Position numbers and translations under genes: made by a program. Below the pieces are notes generated by a model. That model did not search any database and had not been told where the DNA came from. It saw only the letters and a list, made by a program, of their open reading frames with translations. Shown here in pieces: positions 57,601-64,000 of a stretch of 64,000 bases of DNA; the stretch's first letter is position 1; each line of letters opens with the position of its first letter. Source of the DNA: Clostridium carboxidivorans P7 (lineage in GTDB: Bacteria; Bacillota; Clostridia; Clostridiales; Clostridiaceae); NCBI RefSeq assembly GCF_001038625.1, contig NZ_CP011803.1, positions 3,472,001 to 3,536,000 of the forward strand, written 5' to 3'.

Positions 57601-58407
57601 ATGATAGTAATTGGTGAAAAAATTAACGGAGCAATTCCTTCCACAGCTAAAGCCATTGCAGCAAAGGATGCAGAATTCATAAGAAATCTTGCAATAAAGC
57701 AAGCAGAAGCAGGCGCAGATTTTATTGATGTTTGTGCTTCAGTGAATGATGAGATCGAACTGGAAACAATGAAATGGCTTATAGACATCGTACAGGATGC
57801 AACAGATGTTCCAATAGCAGTGGACAGCCCTAACGTTCACACATGCGTAGAAGCCATGAAATACTGTAAGAAGCCAGGCCTTTTCAATTCCGTATCTATG
57901 GAAGGGGACAAGATTGACGTGGCATTTCCTGCAATCGCTGATACAAAATGGGAGTGTGTTGCTCTCTTAAACAGCGACAAAGGAATCCCTAAAACTGCTA
58001 AAGACCGTTTGGATGTATTTGCAGATTTAATGGCAAAAGCAAAAGAATACAACATTGATCCATCTAGGTTGCATATTGATCCCTTAATTGAAATGCTATG
58101 TACATCAGAAGATGGGATCACCATGGTAACAGAAGTTATGAGAAAAATCAAAGAATTGTATCCTACGATTCATGTGGTTGGAGCTGTTAGTAATATTTCC
58201 TTTAATATTCCAGCTAGAAAAATTGTCAATCAAGCATTTGCAGTATTGGCTATGAATGCAGGAATGGACAGCTTTATCCTTGATCCATTAAATCAAGATT
58301 TAATAGGAATGTTGTTTGCAACAGAAGCACTATTAGGTGAAGACGAGTACTGCATGGAATATATTAGAGCATATAGAGAAGGAATATTTGGTAAAAAGAA
58401 ACAATAA
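57601..58407 (+). CDS. Methyltetrahydrofolate:corrinoid methyltransferase (MT2), pterin-binding
   Basis: The 268-residue TIM-barrel protein belongs to the pterin-binding methyltransferase family (MtvA/OdmD/AcsE-like). It opens MIVIGEKINGAIPSTAKAI; QAEAGADFIDVCAS, PIAVDSPNVHTCVEA and GLFNSVSMEGD (with the pterin-contacting asparagine) are conserved. It would pass a methyl group between the corrinoid protein encoded next and tetrahydrofolate. The start ATG 57601 follows GAAGGGGTG. First gene of the operon; no Wood-Ljungdahl genes are adjacent, so it is less likely to be AcsE. Confidence 0.88.
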   Translation: MIVIGEKINGAIPSTAKAIAAKDAEFIRNLAIKQAEAGADFIDVCASVNDEIELETMKWLIDIVQDATDVPIAVDSPNVHTCVEAMKYCKKPGLFNSVSMEGDKIDVAFPAIADTKWECVALLNSDKGIPKTAKDRLDVFADLMAKAKEYNIDPSRLHIDPLIEMLCTSEDGITMVTEVMRKIKELYPTIHVVGAVSNISFNIPARKIVNQAFAVLAMNAGMDSFILDPLNQDLIGMLFATEALLGEDEYCMEYIRAYREGIFGKKKQ

Positions 58408-58436
58408 TTATATAAAATAATAAGGAGGAAAAGATA

Positions 58437-59069
58437 ATGTCTAAAATTGAAGAAGTAAAAGCTAATGTAGAGAAAGGTAAAACTAAACTTATTAAAGGAT
58501 TAGTTCAGGAAGCACTAGATGAGGGAAGCAAAGCAGAAGATATACTTCAAGCTATGATTGACTCAATGGGTGTTGTAGGCGATAAGTTCTCAACAGGAGA
58601 ACTATTCGTACCTGAAATGCTAATAGCAGCAAAAGCAATGTCAAAAGGTGTAGAAGTGCTTAAACCTCATCTTGCAAGTGGTTCTTCATCTTCTTTAGGA
58701 ACATGTATTATTGGAACAGTTGCAGGCGATTTACATGATATTGGAAAAAATTTAGTTTCAATGATGATCGAAAGTACTGGATTTAAAATAGTAGACCTTG
58801 GCGTAGACGTACCTGATGCTAAATTTGTTGAAGCAGTTAAGGCAAATGAAAATGTAAAAATAGTAGTATGTTCAGCACTTCTTACTACAACAATGCCAGC
58901 TTTGAAGAAAACAGTTGAGACTTTAAGAGAAAGTGGATTAAAAGGATTCAATATAATGGTTGGTGGTGCTCCTGTAACAGCTGAATTTGCGGATTCAATA
59001 GGGGCAGATGCATATACACCTGATGCAGGTAGTGCTGCAATTAAGGCTAAGGAATTGGCAACAGCATAG
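58437..59069 (+). CDS. Corrinoid protein of a methyltransferase system
   Basis: The 210-residue protein has an N-terminal helical cap (1-88, GLVQEALDEGSKAEDIL, GELFVPEMLIAAKAM) and a B12-binding domain (89-210). The base-off, His-on motif is GDLHDIGKNLV with His100 as the lower cobalt ligand; SALLTTTMPALKKT and GGAPVTAEFADSIGADAY complete the pocket. It shuttles methyl groups between MT1 and MT2. AAGGAGG lies just before ATG 58437, 30 bases behind MT2. Confidence 0.95.
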   Translation: MSKIEEVKANVEKGKTKLIKGLVQEALDEGSKAEDILQAMIDSMGVVGDKFSTGELFVPEMLIAAKAMSKGVEVLKPHLASGSSSSLGTCIIGTVAGDLHDIGKNLVSMMIESTGFKIVDLGVDVPDAKFVEAVKANENVKIVVCSALLTTTMPALKKTVETLRESGLKGFNIMVGGAPVTAEFADSIGADAYTPDAGSAAIKAKELATA

Positions 59070-59105
59070 ATATATCATAAATAATATAAGGGGAGGTATT
59101 GATAT

Positions 59106-60083
59106 ATGTTAACTAAAAGACAGAATTTACTCGAAACTATTAAAGGTGGAAATCCAGATCGTTTTGTTAATCAATATGAATTTTTAAATATGATCCTGGA
59201 AATGCCTTTGGGACATGGATCTAAATACGGTTCTACTTGGAAAGATAATTGGGGAATAACATGGCAATGGCCAGAAGGTCAACTTGGTGCATTCCCTGTA
59301 CATGATGACGAACACAGAGTTTTAAAAGATGTTACCGAATGGAAAAAATATGTTAAAATTCCTGAAATCGACACTTCCGATGAAGCTTGGGCTGCAGCTG
59401 TTGCTCATGCTAATTCTGTTGACCGTAATGAGGAATTTGTCTCACCTTTCTATGCTCCAGGTGTCTTTGAAATGACACATCATCTTATGGGTATGGAAGA
59501 TGCATTAATGGGTTTATATGAAGAGCCTGAAGCTATGCATGAGTTAATTGATGCTATTACACAGTATGAGCTAGATGCTGCAAAAGTGATAGTTGAAAAA
59601 CTTCATCCAGATTGTATTTTCCATCATGATGACTGGGGTAGCCAAAAAAACTCTTTTGTATCTCCTGCAATGTTCGAAGAGTTCTTTCTTCCAGCTTATA
59701 AAAAAATCTATGGTTTCTATAAAGCCAATGGTGTTGAATTGATTGTTCACCACAGTGATTCTTATGCAGCTAACCTAGTTCCATATATGATAGAAATGGG
59801 TATCGATATCTGGCAAGGCGTTATGAACACTAATAATATTCCTGAATTGATCAAGCAATATGGTGGAAAAATATCCTTTATGGGAGGACTCCACAGCGGT
59901 TTGATTGATTTTCCGGATTGGACACCTGAAAATTGCACCAAACATGTAGAAGAAGCTTGCAAAGCTAATGGAAAGAAATACTTTATTCCATGCCTAACTG
60001 CAGGTTTACCTAAGGGATATTTCCCAAATGTATATGAGACAGTAAGTACTGCAATAGATGAAATGAGTAAAAAAATGTTTTAA
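59106..60083 (+). CDS. UroD-family methyltransferase, candidate O-demethylase MT1
   Basis: The 325-residue protein belongs to the uroporphyrinogen decarboxylase-fold methyltransferases. It has an N-terminal TKRQNLLETIKGGNPDRF, HHDDWGSQKNSF at 173-184 and VHHSDSY at 214-220, the likely metal and substrate region. UroD-family MT1 partners of a pterin MT2 and a corrinoid protein demethylate methoxyaromatics (MtvB, OdmB). The actual methyl donor is an inference. It sits 36 bases behind the corrinoid gene, with GGGGAGG upstream. Confidence 0.82.
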   Translation: MLTKRQNLLETIKGGNPDRFVNQYEFLNMILEMPLGHGSKYGSTWKDNWGITWQWPEGQLGAFPVHDDEHRVLKDVTEWKKYVKIPEIDTSDEAWAAAVAHANSVDRNEEFVSPFYAPGVFEMTHHLMGMEDALMGLYEEPEAMHELIDAITQYELDAAKVIVEKLHPDCIFHHDDWGSQKNSFVSPAMFEEFFLPAYKKIYGFYKANGVELIVHHSDSYAANLVPYMIEMGIDIWQGVMNTNNIPELIKQYGGKISFMGGLHSGLIDFPDWTPENCTKHVEEACKANGKKYFIPCLTAGLPKGYFPNVYETVSTAIDEMSKKMF

Positions 60084-60119
60084 GGTACATAACTTGTACA
60101 AAACATTTTTGTTGTAAAT

Positions 60120-60175
60120 AAAAAACATTTTGGATCAATGTTAAAAATAAATTAATCCAAAATGTTTTTTGTGTT
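60120..60175 (+). terminator. Terminator behind the first MT1 gene
   Basis: AAAAAACATTTTGGAT (60120-60135) pairs with ATCCAAAATGTTTTTT (60155-60170). Further T-rich sequence follows. It separates the three-gene core from the activator gene. Confidence 0.85.
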
Positions 60176-60266
60176 TTTTCCTACTGAGAGTTCTTCGCTT
60201 CTTACAATGTCAAGCACGAGTCTCACTTTATTGTCTAATGTATAGTGAACTCCTATATTCCAAAAC

Positions 60267-60296
60267 TTAAATTATGTATATTCAGTAGAATATAAT
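60267..60296 (+). promoter_or_regulatory. Candidate promoter of the activator gene
   Basis: TTAAAT and TATAAT lie 18 bases apart, about 37 bases before the activator start and after a strong terminator. The -35 match is weak. Confidence 0.35.
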
Positions 60297-60332
60297 TATA
60301 CTTAAAGAAAAATACTTCATAGGGGGAATTAT

Positions 60333-62156
60333 ATGAATATTTTAAATAAAAAATTTCAAATTATTATTAATTCACAAAAGGGTAAAGAAGTCATAAAGGT
60401 TAAATCAGGTGAAAATTTATTTAATGTATTAATGGATAACAGAATATTTATAGATAGTCCCTGCAATGGAAAAGGAATTTGTGGAAAATGTAAAGTTAAA
60501 GTAGTAAAAGGATTAAAGGAACCTACTTCACTTGATATAAAACATTTAACTAAAGAAGAGTTAGAAAGTGGATTTAGGTTATCATGTAATTTGACTATAA
60601 ATGAAGATTTAGAAATAGTACTTTTAGAAAAGAATAAAGATATGGAAGTATTAATAAATGGGACAGAACAGCAATATACTCTAGATACTGTAGTGAAGAA
60701 AAAATATTTAACAATTGAAAAACCATCCATTAATGATCAACGAGATGATTATAGAAGGTTAAGTGATGCTTGTGAAAGTGATGATTTACTCATTAGTTTG
60801 CAATATTTACCTCAAATAAGTGATTTGTTAAGAGGAGCTGATTTTAATGTTACCGCATCACTTTATAATAATCGTCTTTTACATTTAGAAAATGGTAACT
60901 GCTTACAACAAAACTATGGACTGGCTGTAGATATAGGCACAACTACTATAGTAATCTATTTATTAAATCTAAATGATGGGAAAGTAATAGATATAGTTTC
61001 AAGAGTTAATAACCAGATAAGTTATGGGGCTGATGTGGTTTCAAGAATAAATTTTACTATTGAGAATCCAAAGGGATTAGATATATTGAAGGATAATATT
61101 ATAACTCAGCTTAATGATATGATAGAACTGTTATGTAAAAAAAATAACATAAGTGAAGATAACATATATGATATAGTTATTGTTGGAAATACTATTATGA
61201 TTCACCTACTACTTGGACTTCCATGTAAAAATATAACTATGTCACCATATATTCCAGTGGTTACAAAAGCACTGGAGCTTGAAGCTAAGGAGATTGGAAT
61301 TAAGGCTAAAGGCATGGTAAGCTTACTTCCTGGTATATCAGCTTTTGTAGGAAGTGATATAACTGCTGGTATATTATCCTGTGGTATGTTAAATTCAGAA
61401 AAATATTCATTATTATTAGACCTTGGAACTAATGGAGAAATTGCGCTAGGTAATAAAAACAAAGTAGTAACTTGCTCTACAGCTGCTGGACCAGCTTTTG
61501 AAGGCACAAATATTAAGCATGGAATTGGTGCCATAAAAGGAGCTATAAGCAAGGTTGATTTATCAAAGGATAAAATATATGAAACAATAGGAAATGAAAA
61601 ACCCTGCGGAATATGCGGCTCAGGGGTGTTGGATGCTGTGGCACAATTTGTGAAGTTTGGAATATTAGATGAATCAGGTAGAATGGCAGGAGCAGACGAA
61701 GTAGAAAACAAGGATTATCAGAATAGGATTGTTGAGATAGATAACATGAGACAGTTTATTCTAGCGCAAAATAACATACGTGAAGAAAGTATTACTTTTA
61801 CACAAAAGGATGTACGAGAAGTTCAATTAGCAAAGGCTGCTGTATGTGCTGGTATCAAAATACTTTTAAAAGAAAAGAACATAAACTTTAATGAAATAGA
61901 AAAAGTGTACATTGGCGGTGGATTTGGTAATTATATGGATATAGAAAGTTCTGCTACCATAGGCATGATACCCAAAGAGCTCAAGGGTAAGATTGAATCT
62001 GTTGGTAACTGTGCAGGGGGTGGAGCTAAAATATATTTGCTATCAAAACAAATAAGAGAGAATGCAGTAGATATTATTAATAAAACTACATATATAGAGT
62101 TATCAAAAAGAGAAGATTTTCAGGAGTATTTCATAGATTCTATGATACTGGATTAA
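60333..62156 (+). CDS. Reductive activator of corrinoid enzymes (RACE), 2Fe-2S plus ASKHA ATPase
   Basis: The 607-residue protein has an N-terminal ferredoxin-like domain with cysteines at 44, 50, 53 and 85 (CNGKGICGKC), a linker (about 100-190), and a C-terminal ASKHA domain with LAVDIGTTTIVIYLLNL, LLDLGTNGEIALG, CGICGSGVLDAVAQF and YIGGGFGNYMDIESS. RACE proteins use ATP and an electron donor to reduce inactive Co(II) to Co(I). Its presence ties the operon to a corrinoid methyl-transfer system. ATG 60333 follows AGGGGG. Confidence 0.95.
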   Translation: MNILNKKFQIIINSQKGKEVIKVKSGENLFNVLMDNRIFIDSPCNGKGICGKCKVKVVKGLKEPTSLDIKHLTKEELESGFRLSCNLTINEDLEIVLLEKNKDMEVLINGTEQQYTLDTVVKKKYLTIEKPSINDQRDDYRRLSDACESDDLLISLQYLPQISDLLRGADFNVTASLYNNRLLHLENGNCLQQNYGLAVDIGTTTIVIYLLNLNDGKVIDIVSRVNNQISYGADVVSRINFTIENPKGLDILKDNIITQLNDMIELLCKKNNISEDNIYDIVIVGNTIMIHLLLGLPCKNITMSPYIPVVTKALELEAKEIGIKAKGMVSLLPGISAFVGSDITAGILSCGMLNSEKYSLLLDLGTNGEIALGNKNKVVTCSTAAGPAFEGTNIKHGIGAIKGAISKVDLSKDKIYETIGNEKPCGICGSGVLDAVAQFVKFGILDESGRMAGADEVENKDYQNRIVEIDNMRQFILAQNNIREESITFTQKDVREVQLAKAAVCAGIKILLKEKNINFNEIEKVYIGGGFGNYMDIESSATIGMIPKELKGKIESVGNCAGGGAKIYLLSKQIRENAVDIINKTTYIELSKREDFQEYFIDSMILD

Positions 62157-62264
62157 TATCTTCAGTGATAGATGCAGAAAATCCCAAACAGAGAAAATAT
62201 CTATTAGACATACATTTGGAACAATAAAGAGATACAAGCATAGAGGGGGGCGACAAACAACTTT

Positions 62265-63173
62265 ATGGATAAATATTGTAATTATAGCAAACGTGAAAGA
62301 GTACTAAGGACAATCAGGCGTGAGAAAACAGATAGAATTCCTAAAGGAGAGCTTTGTATTACTGATTCTATTATTTCTCGTGAATTAAATTGCAGTAAAA
62401 TTGGATTTGAAGAAAAACTTGCATTTATCGACCGACTCGGTCTTGACATTTTTACTGTTTCACCGATTTTTCCACATGACAAGAATAGATTACCAGAACC
62501 GGATGAATATGAATGGCCCGATATTAAAAAATGGGCTAGTCAGACCTCGGTTTTTACCTTTGCACTAATTGACAGCGCATTTGAGACGGGCTTGCGGACA
62601 TATGGCATGTTGGATTTTCTAACACTGCCGAAAGAATCTCCTGATGATCTAAAAAACTTTATCAGACAGGTTGAAAAACTGAATATTGCCACAATGAAAC
62701 AAGCAGCCGACCAGGGTATAGATGGAATAATACTGGCAGATGATATCGCTTATGCAAATGGACTATTGACAAATCCAAATATTTTGAGAGAATATTTTTT
62801 GCCTTCTTTGGCAAAACAAGTTGAAGAAATTACACATCTTGGACTTCCAGTCTTTTACCACTCGGACGGCAATTACCGTGAAATTATCCCTGATTTGATC
62901 GATATGGGTATACAGGGGCTTCAATGCATTGAACAACGATGTGGTATGGACATTGCTGCTTTACAGAAGGAATATGGGGATTTGTTATGCTTGTGGGGAC
63001 ATATCGATACTGAAAACACACACAGTGCACATGATGTAGATTTTCTGAAAAACTTCTCAGCTTCTATACAAAGCCTCTCCGCTCGAAACGGAATCATATT
63101 GGGAACAAATTGCGGGCTCTATGAAGGTATTGATATAGAAGGATTGACAGCAATATACCGGACTTTGGAGTGA
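62265..63173 (+). CDS. Second UroD-family methyltransferase, candidate MT1 of different specificity
   Basis: The 302-residue protein opens YSKRERVLRTIRREKTDRIP, the usual start of the family. It has IILADDIAYANG (155-166), FYHSDGNYREIIPD (197-210), LWGHIDTEN and GTNCGLYEGIDI. It differs strongly from the first MT1 (59106), so another substrate or an accessory role is likely. By eye its codons are richer in GC than the activator gene. The G-rich ribosome site GAGGGGGG lies unusually far (about 14 bases) from ATG 62265. Confidence 0.78.
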   Translation: MDKYCNYSKRERVLRTIRREKTDRIPKGELCITDSIISRELNCSKIGFEEKLAFIDRLGLDIFTVSPIFPHDKNRLPEPDEYEWPDIKKWASQTSVFTFALIDSAFETGLRTYGMLDFLTLPKESPDDLKNFIRQVEKLNIATMKQAADQGIDGIILADDIAYANGLLTNPNILREYFLPSLAKQVEEITHLGLPVFYHSDGNYREIIPDLIDMGIQGLQCIEQRCGMDIAALQKEYGDLLCLWGHIDTENTHSAHDVDFLKNFSASIQSLSARNGIILGTNCGLYEGIDIEGLTAIYRTLE

Positions 63174-63315
63174 AATGAATAAACAGAAAACAAATTATTA
63201 TTATGTGATTTCAGGGATTATTACTGACAGGCTTCAGCAGATTTAGAATATTCATTCAAGATTATCCTTAGAAGGGGCTGCCGACAATGAAATATCACTT
63301 TCATAAGTTACGAAT

Positions 63316-63345
63316 AAAGTCCGGCAAGTTAATTTGCTGGGCTTT
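63316..63345 (+). terminator. Terminator of the methyltransferase operon
   Basis: AAAGTCCGGCAA pairs with TTTGCTGGGCTTT (one G-U pair and a loop of GTTAA), followed by ATATT. It lies 140 bases behind the second MT1 gene. Confidence 0.6.
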
Positions 63346-63451
63346 ATATTGCTTACAAATTGTACATATATAATTTGTATAAACTAAATAGTATTAATAT
63401 TTTTTTCAACTAGGTCTTGATAATAAAAAAGAGTTCTTCTTCACAATATTA

Positions 63452-63811
63452 TTAATTACATATATCACAATAAGGGCACTTCCAAAATGTATCTTCTGAT
63501 TTATCTGGATGAATTTTATTATCAAGTTTCTGATTTTCACCAAACTCATGATAATCTCTACATTCTTCTTGAAACGCTGCTTTAGGTGAGTCAGCATAGC
63601 TATATTTAAATTTTTTATACTTCTCTCCAACATGTTGTTTAAGTCTTCCATTCAAATCAGAGTCAGCTCTTCCAACATATTCAACTATAAAATGATTATT
63701 CTCTTTATTAATATGTCCTAAAGCATAATTCCCAGGTGAATTTTTTGTTACTTGCTTGTCTATTGTTTCTGTATTTAAATCAAAAGAACCTCTCATTTCT
63801 AATGATGCCAT
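63452..63811 (-). CDS. Small GIY-YIG-like domain protein
   Basis: The 119-residue protein has GNYALGHINKENNHFIVEYVGRADSDLN-type sequence: NYAL and then EYVGRAD stand where GIY and YIG do, followed by RLKQHVGEKYKKFKYSY with a basic helix. It ends in WKCPYCDIC, a possible zinc knuckle. Nuclease residues beyond the arginine are uncertain; CRDYHEFGENQKLDNKIHP could supply the rest. Ribosome site GGGAGATG before ATG 63811. An overlapping frame is a shadow. The last 189 bases hold nothing further. Confidence 0.65.
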   Translation of the reverse strand: MASLEMRGSFDLNTETIDKQVTKNSPGNYALGHINKENNHFIVEYVGRADSDLNGRLKQHVGEKYKKFKYSYADSPKAAFQEECRDYHEFGENQKLDNKIHPDKSEDTFWKCPYCDICN

Positions 63812-64000
63812 AATATCATCTCCCTTTATATTAAACTTCTACAAAAGTATAATAATACCCTCTAATTTTCATTCGTATTGTTTTACTAAAAAAGGTACTC
63901 ATTTTAATATTCATTAATAATCTCTAATATTCAAACTACCACTACTATACCTTGTATCACATACTACTAAAACTTTTAAGTAAAATTTTAACAAATATGC

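Noticed and set aside
57601-60083. Trimethylamine, glycine-betaine or methanol methyltransferase system
   Set aside because: The MT1 genes are of the UroD family, not MttB/MtgB (COG5598) or MtaB, and no in-frame amber codon is present.
60152-60265. Minus-strand open frame reading NIGVHYTLDNKVRLVLDIVR between MT1 and the activator
   Set aside because: It has no start codon, no ribosome site, and overlaps the terminator; at most a short relic.
63406-63651. 81-codon frame overlapping the GIY-YIG-like gene
   Set aside because: It is the out-of-frame shadow of the 119-residue gene, which has a good ribosome site and domain-like sequence.
1-64000. CRISPR array or cas genes
   Set aside because: No regularly spaced direct repeats or cas-like proteins were found on either strand.

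Overview
The window is low-GC Clostridium-type DNA. AGGAGG-like ribosome binding sites precede nearly every gene, GTG and TTG starts are common, and there are Spo0E-like, Feo and methyl-accepting chemotaxis genes. A complete anaerobic cobalamin pathway sits beside a corrinoid methyltransferase operon with its reductive activator, which suggests an acetogenic or methyl-group-using species. That lifestyle is an inference: no Wood-Ljungdahl gene is present. No genome, species or database match was checked.

Layout. 1-14 kb holds mixed housekeeping and envelope genes: a short-chain dehydrogenase, chemoreceptor, DUF2156 protein, trmB, membrane metalloproteases, a phosphodiester glycosidase, a PIN-PhoH ATPase, an S51-like peptidase and a glucosaminidase. 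14-21 kb is an accessory stretch with a soluble chemoreceptor, a Spo0E-like peptide, three secreted proteins (two sharing an undescribed N-terminal module), tiny ORFs and a dispersed structured repeat. A tRNA-Glu(CUC) lies at 21.3 kb. 21.4-26.6 kb holds a FeoC-like regulator, chemoreceptor, DUF2325 protein, HD-GYP protein and feoA-feoA-feoB behind two Fur-box-like sites. 27-30 kb is a plus-strand ABC operon joining a ZnuCB-like pair to FetAB, with a long inverted repeat upstream.

30-52.3 kb is a minus-strand array of 23 genes covering tetrapyrrole and cobalamin synthesis: cobQ/cbiP, cbiB, cobD, hemA, a MET8-like gene, hemC, cobA-hemD, hemB, hemL, then cbiA, cobT, cbiC, cbiD, cbiE, cbiT, cbiL, cbiF, cbiG, cbiH, cbiK, cbiJ, pduX and cobO. 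It starts behind a cobalamin riboswitch with a clear promoter. A terminator-like hairpin and a 236-bp MITE-like element split it between hemL and cbiA. cbiQ-cbiO lie just upstream, without cbiM or cbiN. cobU and cobS are also absent from the window.

54-64 kb holds a PAS histidine kinase, a roughly 350-bp imperfect inverted repeat, a Nudix hydrolase, a decayed membrane-transporter-like relic, and a plus-strand methyltransferase operon: a pterin methyltransferase (MT2), a corrinoid protein, a UroD-family methyltransferase (MT1), a RACE-type activator and a second, different UroD-family methyltransferase. This is the architecture of O-demethylase (methoxyarene) systems. The cobalamin array would make its cofactor, the corrinoid protein would carry the methyl group, and the activator would rescue oxidised cobalt. 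A divergent GIY-YIG-like protein ends the window.
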